From positions 1 through 64,000 of the forward strand of contig DBQO01000033.1 of assembly GCA_002305275.1 (NCBI GenBank): a stretch of DNA of 64,000 nucleotides, read 5' to 3'. The stretch comes from Bacteroidales bacterium UBA1392. Lineage in GTDB: Bacteria > Bacteroidota > Bacteroidia > Bacteroidales > UBA932. The notes under the pieces are model-generated. The model was given only the letters and a program-made list of their open reading frames with translations, did not search any database and was not told the origin of the DNA. Position 1 is the first letter of the stretch, and each line of letters opens with the position of its first letter. Position numbers and translations under genes: made by a program. Shown one piece after another: positions 1 to 7,075 of the stretch.

Positions 1-1
1 C

Positions 2-844
2 ACCTTAGGCACCACATACCTCGGCACCCTCGACTACGGCGCACGCCACTACGACCCTCGTCTAGCAAGGTGGACCGTACCCGACCCGATGGCGGAGAAG
101 TATTATGGACTGAGTGGGTATGTTTATTGTGTGAATAATCCGATGAGGTTGGTGGATCCGGATGGGAGATTTGTTAGTCCTGTGTATAGTAGTGATGGTA
201 TTTATAGAGGAAACACAAAAGAAGGATTCACAGGGGAAGTAATTATTTATGATGGCAAAAAGGATTTTTCTGTTATGTCAGCATCTGAGTTACTTTATGA
301 TGACAGTTTCGACGTTAAAACACAAAAAGGAGACGCAAACACCTACGATATGGTTAGAAATGATTTAGCAGGAAGCGCTAAGTCAAAAATATGGACACAT
401 ATTGTTTCTCAAATGGAAGGACAACAAGTCTATGACGAATCTTTTAGTATGAATAGTATTGAAGGCGGGAAAATATTTCATGATGTGAATGATGTAGGTA
501 ATTGGAATTCACGTATAAAAAGTACCTATAACGGTTTAAGTGGTAGAATTACAGGGACAGATAAATATAGATATAAAACTACGGTTGAAAATATTCAATC
601 ATCAATAATAGTTCATGAGTGGTATTCACATATAAAGAAAGGTCAGGGAAATTATGAGTATCTTAAGTCTCATAGATTAGTCTATAAAAATGTTATCAAC
701 TATAAACTACTTTGGAATAAAACCACAGATGACTATAAGGGTTTTATTATGAGACTATTACACAAATACACAAAAATTGAAACAGGGCGCTCCACTGTTG
801 ATCCCTTATATTTAAACCTTTACTACAAATACAAAGACAAATAA
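2..844 (+). CDS. Rhs-family protein, C-terminal end with zincin-like tip (5' end outside window)
   Basis: This is the tail of an Rhs/YD-repeat polymorphic toxin. The frame is open to the left edge, so the large repeat body must lie outside the window. The first 57 or so residues are the Rhs core end, with the hallmarks YGARHYDPR, RW, PDPMAEKYYGLS and DPDGR. The variable domain follows and is much more AT-rich. It contains HEWYSH (bases 614-631), then a further His in KSHRLVY, an arrangement like HExxxH zincin metallopeptidases. The peptidase assignment is inference from that motif. The stop codon overlaps the ATG of the next gene by one base (TAATG), as expected for a toxin coupled to its immunity gene. 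The first internal ATG at 89 is not the real start. Confidence 0.85.
   Translation, partial: TLGTTYLGTLDYGARHYDPRLARWTVPDPMAEKYYGLSGYVYCVNNPMRLVDPDGRFVSPVYSSDGIYRGNTKEGFTGEVIIYDGKKDFSVMSASELLYDDSFDVKTQKGDANTYDMVRNDLAGSAKSKIWTHIVSQMEGQQVYDESFSMNSIEGGKIFHDVNDVGNWNSRIKSTYNGLSGRITGTDKYRYKTTVENIQSSIIVHEWYSHIKKGQGNYEYLKSHRLVYKNVINYKLLWNKTTDDYKGFIMRLLHKYTKIETGRSTVDPLYLNLYYKYKDK
65..99 (+). repeat. Rhs core repeat, copy A
   Basis: These 35 bases of the Rhs core are identical in copies B (1544-1578) and C (5377-5411). They lie inside a region of about 170 bases (1-170) with high identity to 1480-1649 and 5312-5481. Identity extends to synonymous positions, which suggests recent recombination or gene conversion. 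Confidence 0.9.
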
Positions 845-1350
845 TGAGCGATATTATAAATATTTTAGCAATAACAGTCATGTTATGTTGTCTTGGCACT
901 TGTGACCAACAATCATGCAGCACAACCGCACATTCAAATATTGTAGAAATAAAACGAGAAGGGCAAACAAACAAACCTCAAATAAAAGCAGACAGTATTT
1001 TGGTATATTATTGGGAAATTTATGTGGGAAATGAGTATTATTTTTCTTACTCAAATGAAAGAATAGATATACGTGGCACTTATTTTAATTTTAAAAAAGA
1101 AATACATGATGTGTCGGTTATTCATGAGTTTTTACGCTACATAAACTTATTTTACATTGATAAAACCGAAATCATAATTTTATCTAAAAAAGAAGAGCCG
1201 GCACCCATATCAGATTATCCCGAAATATCGGTTAAATGTTATCTGGAGGGTAAAAAAATCATTGATAATAAGACTATATTATACAGTGATTTAGAGTTTA
1301 ATCCCAAATTCCTTGCCTTTTATAATTTTTTAGACAGCTTGGTTAAGTGA
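844..1350 (+). CDS. Candidate immunity protein for the first Rhs tip
   Basis: A 168-residue protein that I do not recognise. Its ATG overlaps the stop of the preceding Rhs gene by one base, so the two are almost certainly translated together. This is the usual place for the cognate immunity gene. The N-terminus is hydrophobic and Cys-rich (ITVMLCCLGTC), which resembles a lipoprotein signal, but the lipobox is imperfect and no basic residue precedes it. The rest is polar, with many Tyr, Ile and Lys residues and no catalytic motif. Base composition is AT-rich like the toxin tip. The immunity role is inferred from position only. Confidence 0.6.
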   Translation: MSDIINILAITVMLCCLGTCDQQSCSTTAHSNIVEIKREGQTNKPQIKADSILVYYWEIYVGNEYYFSYSNERIDIRGTYFNFKKEIHDVSVIHEFLRYINLFYIDKTEIIILSKKEEPAPISDYPEISVKCYLEGKKIIDNKTILYSDLEFNPKFLAFYNFLDSLVK

Positions 1351-1462
1351 AAAATCTCTACTGCCCAAAAATGAAATTAGCTATATCCCCTTTTGAATAT
1401 TCAACTTTTCATTCATAAAGTTCTTGATAAAATTATCAATGATTGAAAGGATATTGGTATGA
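1351..1462. other. Intergenic spacer with two short palindromes
   Basis: AT-rich spacer between the first toxin/immunity pair and the first orphan tip. It contains the 12-base perfect palindrome TTGAATATTCAA (1393-1404) and a hairpin with 7-base arms, TTGATAA/TTATCAA (1424-1439). These could be operators or weak hairpins. No Rhs core sequence is present here, so the Rhs body does not continue across it. Confidence 0.4.
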
Positions 1463-2308
1463 ATGCTTTTTGAGAACTACACATTAGGTTCCGCCTATCT
1501 CGGCACTCTCGACTACGGCGCACGCCACTACGACCCCCGAATCGCAAGGTGGACCGTACCCGACCCGATGGCGGAGAAATATTATGGCATTAGCGGATAT
1601 GTGTATTGTGCGGGGAATCCGGTGAGGTACATCGACTCGGATGGGAGAAAAGTTAGAGGAATAACAAAACAAGACGCTCAAAACTTTCGTGATGATATTT
1701 ATAAGGTATTGGCAGACGATAAATTTGCAAATGTCCGCACTTTGATAGATATAAAAGGTAAAACATTTAAAAGTATTGATGTGGGTAAATTAAGTTCAGC
1801 AATGGAAGGACTTACATTAACTGAAGATGAAAGTGCATATATCACTATGGTAACAGGTGTAATCAACTCAAAAGACGTTTACAAAGTTGAATATGTTAGT
1901 GGGGAATATACTTCTTCGGAAGGTGCAAAAGCCTTTGTAAATCACATGAATAAAGAATTAGGCGAAGGAATGGGAGATAAAATGGTAACTCCTGATGGTA
2001 AATTAAGTTCTGCTTGGATTCGTAATTCTGGCGATGGTTTAAATGTACCAACACAGAATGGTTCACACTCTTTTATTGGCGGTAGTTTACAAGGTAGCGA
2101 AAGGGCTGTTACTTCGGGACACGAAGTGTTTGGACACGGTATTCCTGCTGCTAAGAAATTAACGCCAGCAGAAAACAACGCCAATGCAATTCGGACAGAC
2201 AATCTTATCCGAAGAATTTTGGGATTACCTCAAAGAGACGGCAGTAACCACGGCGGTTATAAAGAGGGACACATAACCAATCCATATTTTTTACCAATAT
2301 TAAAATGA
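1463..2308 (+). CDS. Orphan Rhs tip with HExxGH zincin-like domain
   Basis: A 281-residue protein that begins inside the Rhs core. Homology to the other cores starts at ENYTLG (residue 4), so nearly the whole Rhs body is missing. Core residues 4-62 carry YGARHYDPR, RW and PDPMAEKYYG. The variable domain contains HEVFGH (His220, Glu221, His225), then NAIRTDNLIRR and SNHGG. This order of motifs is typical of zincin-like metallopeptidase tips in Bacteroidota Rhs proteins. There is no signal peptide, so on its own it is probably a silent cassette that becomes a toxin when recombined onto a full Rhs gene. The ATG lies only 8 bases before the homology breakpoint. Its stop overlaps the next gene (ATGA). 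Confidence 0.75.
   Translation: MLFENYTLGSAYLGTLDYGARHYDPRIARWTVPDPMAEKYYGISGYVYCAGNPVRYIDSDGRKVRGITKQDAQNFRDDIYKVLADDKFANVRTLIDIKGKTFKSIDVGKLSSAMEGLTLTEDESAYITMVTGVINSKDVYKVEYVSGEYTSSEGAKAFVNHMNKELGEGMGDKMVTPDGKLSSAWIRNSGDGLNVPTQNGSHSFIGGSLQGSERAVTSGHEVFGHGIPAAKKLTPAENNANAIRTDNLIRRILGLPQRDGSNHGGYKEGHITNPYFLPILK
1544..1578 (+). repeat. Rhs core repeat, copy B
   Basis: The 35-base segment is identical to 65-99 and 5377-5411 and lies in the core of the first orphan tip. The flanking core diverges a little more than copies A and C diverge from each other, for example ISGYVYCAGNPV against LSGYVYC.NNPM. Confidence 0.9.
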
Positions 2309-2892
2309 AGAAAATATCAACTATTTGTTTTACTATTTGTATTACTTGCTTTTGTTATTCTCAAAGTGAATGGAAAAGTATGTATGACTCATTGGGATTA
2401 GAAAGTAGAGTTAAAGCAGATATTGTATTGTCAAAATTAGATACAACATTGGGAAAAAAAATACTATACTCTCTACAAGACAGAGATTATCTTATTATTT
2501 TTAAGCAGGATAGTTGTTATAAAGAATATGTTTTAAAAGTAGATAGCGTTTGTAATGTTTTGGCTATTAAAGAGATTGACAATGATGAAAAAATCAAAAA
2601 ATTAAAAGCAAAAAGATTTTTGTCAAAAAGCAATAGAAAGCTCTTAAAGTGTTTATTAGAGGATAAACAAACAATTAAAGATGCGTTTGATACGAGCCAA
2701 TACAGTACGGGGTTTATTACTTCTATGCCAGATGCTACTTGGGTTGCGGGTGTTCCTTCGTATTTTGTGATGAAAGACGAAAAAAATAAAAGATACGGAG
2801 AATATAGTTTATCGTCGATAACAACACCTTGCCCAATCAATCCTGATTTATGGGCTTACCTTATCAGAAAATTATTGGAAAATATAAACTAA
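2305..2892 (+). CDS. Exported candidate immunity protein for the second Rhs tip
   Basis: A 195-residue protein of unknown family. The N-terminus is a Sec signal peptide (MKK, then a hydrophobic stretch ending CYSQS), so the mature protein is periplasmic or outside the inner membrane. The start overlaps the orphan tip's stop (ATGA), indicating translational coupling. The mature part is Lys- and Asp-rich with no enzymatic motif that I recognise. The immunity role against the HExxGH tip is inferred from coupling. An exported immunity protein would fit a toxin that acts in the envelope. Confidence 0.6.
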   Translation: MKKISTICFTICITCFCYSQSEWKSMYDSLGLESRVKADIVLSKLDTTLGKKILYSLQDRDYLIIFKQDSCYKEYVLKVDSVCNVLAIKEIDNDEKIKKLKAKRFLSKSNRKLLKCLLEDKQTIKDAFDTSQYSTGFITSMPDATWVAGVPSYFVMKDEKNKRYGEYSLSSITTPCPINPDLWAYLIRKLLENIN

Positions 2893-2898
2893 TCTTTA

Positions 2899-2946
2899 AA
2901 AGCCCCGCATTTTTGGGAATAAAAACACTAATTAACTTTACTTACG
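2899..2946 (+). repeat. Intergenic repeat, first copy
   Basis: The segment beginning AAAGCCCCGC and running through AATAAAAACACTAATTAA resembles 4327-4376. In both places it separates the 3' end of an immunity-type gene from the next module, so it may be a decayed terminator carried with the module or a recombination boundary. Confidence 0.55.
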
Positions 2947-3058
2947 TAGAAATCCTCAAAATGCTCCAAATTATAACAGTTTGCCAAATGAATATCCAGA
3001 TAAACCTACACGAACAAACAAAACAACAAAACCTGTTTACGTAATAGATAATCCATGA
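2936..3058 (+). pseudogene. Stranded C-terminal tail of an Rhs toxin
   Basis: This open frame has no start codon. It encodes about 40 residues rich in Asn, Pro and Thr (NPQNAPNYN, then LPNEYPDKPTRT, ending VYVIDNP). Its TGA at 3056-3058 overlaps the ATG of the next gene at 3055, the same ATGA coupling seen between Rhs tips and their partners. It therefore looks like the last piece of a deleted toxin whose immunity gene survives downstream. An upstream TAA at 2933 closes the frame. This is inferred from the coupling pattern and is not based on homology. Confidence 0.5.
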
Positions 3059-3495
3059 AATTAATGAAAAAGAATAAATATAACTTACTAGGATTTTTAA
3101 TATTATTTATGATTATTACTTCTTGTTCATCTTATATAGAAAGAAATAAGAAAATAGGAAATTTGATAATAGAAAAGATAGAGAAGTTCAAAAAGGTTAG
3201 CGGACATACTCCTAATCGGCTATACATAGGCTTAGAATCCGATTTTTTAGATTTTCAAATCGATAGTTCATCTGTAAGTGAATATGAAATAGCAGAAGCT
3301 GGGACATCGGTATTAGAAATTAATGGAGAAGTGTTTTGTTATCGGAGATTAGATAGTATTAATTATATGGTTTGGTATGGCACTACACTTGGCGAGGGGA
3401 TATATTACTATTCAGACACTAAAAAATGGGAAGATAGATTGAGAGAAATAGGGAAATCATACGTGTCCGGTAAAACTCCGGACGGATTATTATAA
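3055..3495 (+). CDS. Lipoprotein, candidate orphan immunity protein
   Basis: A 146-residue predicted lipoprotein. Basic residues are followed by a hydrophobic stretch and IITSCSS, a plausible lipobox with Cys near residue 24. The mature part has YIGLESDFLDF and a Trp/Tyr-rich segment around MVWYGTTLGEGIYYY. Its ATG overlaps the TGA of the stranded toxin tail just upstream, so it was probably the immunity gene of a tip that has since been lost. I do not recognise the family. The AT-rich composition matches the other immunity candidates. Confidence 0.6.
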   Translation: MKLMKKNKYNLLGFLILFMIITSCSSYIERNKKIGNLIIEKIEKFKKVSGHTPNRLYIGLESDFLDFQIDSSSVSEYEIAEAGTSVLEINGEVFCYRRLDSINYMVWYGTTLGEGIYYYSDTKKWEDRLREIGKSYVSGKTPDGLL

Positions 3496-3565
3496 AGTTT
3501 AACATCTGAGGAATACATCCTTATCAATAAAATCTAAGTTTAAAATCAATAAGAAAAAGTAGATT

Positions 3566-4114
3566 ATGAAAAGAATAATAGTTTTCATATTGCTGGTAAT
3601 TCCATATTTTGCCTTTTCTCAAGAAATCACTGTGAATAAAAAATGGATAGATAGGGATAGTTGTTGGGTGTTTACTTCTTTTAACTCTATTGGTGTTGTG
3701 GGAAATGACACACTATGTGAATCAGGAGTGTTCACAATATCTTTACCCAAATCAATAAAATTTTATTGCGAAACTCCTAACAAAGTTCTGTTTGTGTTTC
3801 CTAAAAACCAAAGTCTATTAATAGAAAAAGTATTTAACCATAATTCAGAGAGTGTTACAAAAGACACAACTATTCATAACTATGATGATATTTGTTTAAT
3901 GATATCAAGATTTACAAACAATTGTGGGAATAATCGTTTTTATAAAAGAATGAACAAGATTGTTCAAAGTAAAAGTTTTATAAATAAAAAGCGAGTAAGT
4001 AGTTTGTACATGAAAGACGGCTATAAAATACTTCTTTTTAATATCAAAAGAAAAGAATATAAGTATTTCTTAGACATGTTAAATTCTTTTAAAGATAATG
4101 CCAACCTACAGTAG
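3566..4114 (+). CDS. Exported hypothetical protein, candidate orphan immunity protein
   Basis: A 182-residue protein with a clear Sec signal peptide (MKR, hydrophobic core, cleavage after AFS). No family is recognised. The mature part has several Cys residues and a Lys-rich C-terminus. It stands alone, with 70 bases to the lipoprotein gene upstream and no toxin tip before it. Retained immunity genes without a partner are common in Rhs arrays, and the composition and export signal match its neighbours. It could instead be an unrelated accessory protein. Confidence 0.5.
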   Translation: MKRIIVFILLVIPYFAFSQEITVNKKWIDRDSCWVFTSFNSIGVVGNDTLCESGVFTISLPKSIKFYCETPNKVLFVFPKNQSLLIEKVFNHNSESVTKDTTIHNYDDICLMISRFTNNCGNNRFYKRMNKIVQSKSFINKKRVSSLYMKDGYKILLFNIKRKEYKYFLDMLNSFKDNANLQ

Positions 4115-4134
4115 CATAGATACAACGGCAAAGA

Positions 4135-4320
4135 GTGGATAGAGGCGAATGGGATATAAATGATGATGTAATAGAGATAAGGTGTAATAATAATCCCGTT
4201 TTGAGCGATGTTGAAAAAGCATTGCAGGGAGGAAGTTATATTGAAGGAACTCTTAAAATAAAAGTTTTGAGTAAAAACAAATTAAAATTGGGCAATACCG
4301 TTTTGAAGCGGAAGAAATAG
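4135..4320 (+). pseudogene. C-terminal fragment of a lipocalin-like protein
   Basis: A 61-codon remnant readable from a GTG. The end (GTLKIKVLSKNKLKLGNTVLKR) resembles the last strands of small lipocalin-like lipoproteins, where a strand with a LS.NKL.L pattern closes the barrel. No signal peptide or N-terminal half is present, and a TAG at 4117 closes the frame upstream. I read it as the 3' remnant of an immunity-type gene left by recombination. The lipocalin-like label is tentative. Confidence 0.45.
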
Positions 4321-4326
4321 GCAGTG

Positions 4327-4376
4327 AAAGCCCCGCAGTTTTGCGGTAATAAAAACATTAATTACATTAATTACCG
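4327..4376 (+). repeat. Intergenic repeat, second copy, with hairpin
   Basis: Similar to 2899-2946. It contains a hairpin, CCGCA (4333-4337) with TGCGG (4342-4346) and a 4-base loop, followed by AATAAAAACATTAATTA. A related but intact terminator stands at 7028-7052. The two decayed copies may mark former 3' ends of toxin/immunity modules. Confidence 0.5.
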
Positions 4377-4384
4377 TTGGAGCA

Positions 4385-4867
4385 ATGAAAAAGATATTTT
4401 CACTTATAACCATCTTGTTTATAGCTAGTTACATTTATGCACAGGAAACGGTATATGTAAAGGGGAAAGGATATGAGGGTTATGTTTTTCCAAAGGAACA
4501 TCCAATTTGGGGATTTCCGCCCGAACAAAATCGCTATACACCAAATCTAGAAGATATTGCGCAAGCGGAAAAAATTTTACGGGACAGTATCGGAACTGTT
4601 TATGTGAAATCACATCAACAAGCATATAGGAAACCGCCCATAAACGAAAAGACGCTTAAAAAATATGTGCGTCAATATGTCGGATATATAACGGAAGAGG
4701 GCGAAATTATCATTCATATTTACTTAAACAAAGGTATCGAAACGGATAAAAACAAATTGTCGGAAGAGATAATAGCAGTTTTTGGCGGGGGAAGCAACCA
4801 TTGGCATATCAAAATAAACATATCGACAAAGGAACTATTTGATATGCAAGTCAATGGAAAAAGTTAG
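4385..4867 (+). CDS. Exported hypothetical protein, candidate orphan immunity protein
   Basis: A 160-residue protein with a Sec signal peptide (MKKIF, hydrophobic core, cleavage near YAQE). The mature part includes GYEGYVFPKEHPIWGFPP, and a later segment (GYITEEGEIIIHIYLN) suggests a beta-rich fold. No family is recognised. It is not next to a toxin tip. The reading frame after its stop continues, in another frame, into a piece of a further gene (4864-4998), so this region has been joined from parts of different genes. Confidence 0.5.
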   Translation: MKKIFSLITILFIASYIYAQETVYVKGKGYEGYVFPKEHPIWGFPPEQNRYTPNLEDIAQAEKILRDSIGTVYVKSHQQAYRKPPINEKTLKKYVRQYVGYITEEGEIIIHIYLNKGIETDKNKLSEEIIAVFGGGSNHWHIKINISTKELFDMQVNGKS

Positions 4868-4998
4868 AATTATTGTACTTATCGGAAACCCCTAAGGATA
4901 GTGCCGAGTTGGCAAGTAAATTTTACGTTTACGAAATTGTAGGCGACGCAATTCAAAGAGATAAAAATACCTCTCTGACTGTTATTTATTTAAAATGA
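4864..4998 (+). pseudogene. C-terminal remnant of an unidentified gene
   Basis: Frame 1 is open without a start codon and encodes LELLYLSETPKDSAELASK, then FYVYEIVGDAIQRD, ending with TGA at 4996-4998. Its amino-acid content is ordinary coding sequence, not random AT-rich filler. It most likely represents the 3' end of an immunity-type gene fused by recombination to the end of the preceding gene. Confidence 0.4.
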
Positions 4999-5012
4999 TA
5001 AACAAATAGCAA

Positions 5013-5099
5013 ATGAAAAAATACTTATCATTTCTATTGTGCTTAGTGTTTCAATATTTACTCTTTATTCTCAGCATAAAACTATTAAAGGAAGGGTAA
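5013..5099 (+). pseudogene. Frameshifted 5' remnant of a signal-peptide gene (copy 1)
   Basis: About 90 bases match 7076-7165 closely. The second copy reads a signal peptide followed by NKTIKGRVI, the start of a carboxypeptidase-like regulatory domain. In this copy small indels shift the frame, so it stops after 28 codons. Sequence down to about 5190 still hints at the same family (VGRRTQ) in another frame. It is a dead duplicate just before the second orphan tip. Confidence 0.65.
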
Positions 5100-5232
5100 T
5101 TTATGATAATCAATTAATGGGATGGAATTATTACTATTATCACTGAAGTTGGCAGGAGGACGCAAGAATCTCATATTAAGATTACTGTCATGGGGGACTA
5201 ATAATTCAAACAGACTTTGAGGTCACACAATT
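5100..5232. other. Degenerate sequence before the second orphan tip
   Basis: This stretch continues the decayed carboxypeptidase-like regulatory gene and holds no intact frame. There is no Rhs core before 5233, so the second orphan tip also lacks the Rhs body. Confidence 0.4.
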
Positions 5233-6147
5233 ATGTTTGATAACCTGGCATTTGCAGACAATAATGTGGCGACAAACCGTTACCTCTTCAATGGCAAGGA
5301 ACTTGAGAACTACACCTTAGGCACCACATATCTCGGTACCCTCGACTACGGCGCACGCCATTACGACCCCCGAATCGCAAGGTGGACCGTACCCGACCCG
5401 ATGGCGGAGAAGTATTATGGACTGAGTGGGTATGTGTATTGTGCGAATAATCCGATGCGATACATCGACCCTGATGGGAGGGATGTTTGGGAAATAAATG
5501 GACAAGGCGAAGTAGTTAATCGTATCAAGGATAAAACCCAAGATGCTTTTTATATGGTATCCAAAGACGCAGATGGCAATTACCAACGTACATTTACAAC
5601 CGATGCAGACGGTAACAAAAATTACAAATCCGTTTCTTTTGACTATGGGACTGTAACAAATACAAAAAAAGCAGGTTGGTTTAGTGGGAATGCTACAAGT
5701 TTTTCTGTTACAAGTGAGGCAGCAGGAGCAGACTTGTTTAAGTTTTTTGCCGATAATACTAAAATAGAATTCGGTTTGATAAATACAAAAGACAATGGTT
5801 CTCTTGTAATGACTAATCATAAAGAAGGTTCGGTTGAAGCAAGTAAAACAGCCCAAAAGTTGAGTGATAAAGGGCAAACCGTTACCTCTATTCTACATAA
5901 CCACCCCGACAACTCGCAACCGTCAGGATTTGAAAAAGGTGCTACCCGTGGCGATAAATTTGCAGCCAATATTTTGCCTAATGTTGAACGTTTTGTATAT
6001 CAACCAAAAAACAATGCTTTGGTTATGTATGATAATGCAAGTATTATAGGGTCTATGTCTTGGGGATTGGTTTTTCCTTCTTCTGCTAAAAGAACACCTG
6101 TTGTCCCTATAAGACGCTATCCTGGCGTTGGTTTACCACCGCCGTAA
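5233..6147 (+). CDS. Orphan Rhs tip with JAB/JAMM-like metallopeptidase domain
   Basis: A 304-residue protein. It starts slightly further into the Rhs body than the first orphan (DNLAFADNNVATNRYLFNGKELENYTLG), then has the common core through IDPDGR at residue 82. The C-terminal domain has Glu179 in KIEFGLI, then LHNHPDNSQPSG with His222 and His224, and Asp241 in TRGD. This E, HxH, S, D pattern is that of JAB/JAMM metallopeptidases and matches the JAB-like toxin family of polymorphic toxins (established knowledge). Such domains cleave isopeptide or peptide bonds; the target here is unknown. With no Rhs body or signal it is probably a donor cassette. A lipoprotein gene follows after 12 bases. 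Confidence 0.8.
   Translation: MFDNLAFADNNVATNRYLFNGKELENYTLGTTYLGTLDYGARHYDPRIARWTVPDPMAEKYYGLSGYVYCANNPMRYIDPDGRDVWEINGQGEVVNRIKDKTQDAFYMVSKDADGNYQRTFTTDADGNKNYKSVSFDYGTVTNTKKAGWFSGNATSFSVTSEAAGADLFKFFADNTKIEFGLINTKDNGSLVMTNHKEGSVEASKTAQKLSDKGQTVTSILHNHPDNSQPSGFEKGATRGDKFAANILPNVERFVYQPKNNALVMYDNASIIGSMSWGLVFPSSAKRTPVVPIRRYPGVGLPPP
5377..5411 (+). repeat. Rhs core repeat, copy C
   Basis: The 35-base segment is identical to copies A (65-99) and B (1544-1578). Copies A and C also share TATTATGGACTGAGTGGGTA just downstream, so C is closer to A than B is. Confidence 0.9.
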
Positions 6148-6159
6148 TCAGTTGTTTAC

Positions 6160-7017
6160 ATGAAAGAAAGAATAATTTTCAATATTATGTTAGTAGCTTG
6201 TTGTCTTATATCCTGTCAGGCAAAAAAAGGCGATAACAATGTAACACTAACAGATTTTACAAAGGATTTAATTTCCTTGTATATCAATGATGCTGTAAAC
6301 GTTAACGCAAAAAATAGAAAAGATGAAATAATAGTTACTGCTGTTACGGATACTTCCTATTATTATCTCTCTGTTTTTGCCAACAACTGCAAAGAATATA
6401 AATTTTGCAGAGAAGACTTTATAGGTAAAACAGTATATTTAGGACATTTAGTAAGAATATTTGGCGACGAAAGTTCTATGTTTTATTCTGTAAATGAGAA
6501 AATCAAAAAACAGGAACGATGTAAGGATAATTATATAGAGTATGACCCTAATATTTGGCAAATAGTCTTTTATAAAGACAAGTCTTTCAATAAAATGAGG
6601 ACATACAAAACTATACAGAATAAGGACATATCAGATATACAAAGTTTGGCTGAAAAACACTTTACAGTTTCGCAAACCATAAGAAACGAAGTTTATCAAT
6701 CATACGAGGTTGAGAATGAGCCAAAGTTTGTTTTCGGCGAGGATTCTTTAAGGCAGATAATATCTTCAAACTTCAAAAAACACAAAGAGGGCAGTTTTGG
6801 CAAAGTTCCATTAGTGGTTAATATTGTCGTAGATGAAAAAGGTAAAGCCTTATTTAAAGGAATTGTAAAAAGTTCAAATGATACTGATTTGGATAATGAA
6901 GCGATAAGAGTTACTAAAATAATCTGTCAATATGATTTTATTCCTGCATCACACAGAGGCGAAACAGTTAAAGTCATTTATCCTATTCTTTTTTTGAGAA
7001 GTGATATTACACCTTAA
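6160..7017 (+). CDS. Lipoprotein with TonB C-terminal-like domain, candidate immunity to the JAB tip
   Basis: A 285-residue predicted lipoprotein: MKERIIF, a hydrophobic stretch, then CCLISC as lipobox. The last 95 or so residues (from EPKFVFGEDSLRQII through VPLVVNIVVDEKGKALF, LDNEAIRV and GETVKVIYPILF) match the pattern of the TonB C-terminal domain. That fold often occurs alone in Bacteroidota lipoproteins. There are only 12 bases to the JAB tip stop, so the two are likely co-expressed and this is the best immunity candidate. There is no proline-rich linker or transmembrane anchor, so it is not a true TonB energy transducer. Confidence 0.65.
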   Translation: MKERIIFNIMLVACCLISCQAKKGDNNVTLTDFTKDLISLYINDAVNVNAKNRKDEIIVTAVTDTSYYYLSVFANNCKEYKFCREDFIGKTVYLGHLVRIFGDESSMFYSVNEKIKKQERCKDNYIEYDPNIWQIVFYKDKSFNKMRTYKTIQNKDISDIQSLAEKHFTVSQTIRNEVYQSYEVENEPKFVFGEDSLRQIISSNFKKHKEGSFGKVPLVVNIVVDEKGKALFKGIVKSSNDTDLDNEAIRVTKIICQYDFIPASHRGETVKVIYPILFLRSDITP

Positions 7018-7027
7018 TCTTACAAGT

Positions 7028-7052
7028 CCCGCACTTGCGGGGTTTTCCTTTT
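7028..7052 (+). terminator. Rho-independent terminator after the JAB module
   Basis: Stem CCCGC (7028-7032) and GCGGG (7037-7041) with a 4-base loop, followed by a T-rich run (TTTTCCTTTTT). It ends the tip/lipoprotein unit. Confidence 0.75.
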
Positions 7053-7075
7053 TCATTTTTCAAAACAAATCGCAA

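Noticed and set aside
2850..3044. A 64-codon frame overlapping the end of the second immunity candidate
   Set aside because: It crosses the intergenic repeat and is out of frame with both the upstream gene and the stranded Rhs tail, which explains the sequence better.
5317..5877. A 186-codon open frame on the minus strand opposite the JAB-type Rhs tip
   Set aside because: It mirrors the coding frame of the Rhs core and tip. Cys/Ile-rich composition is typical of antisense to such sequence, and there is no start signal.
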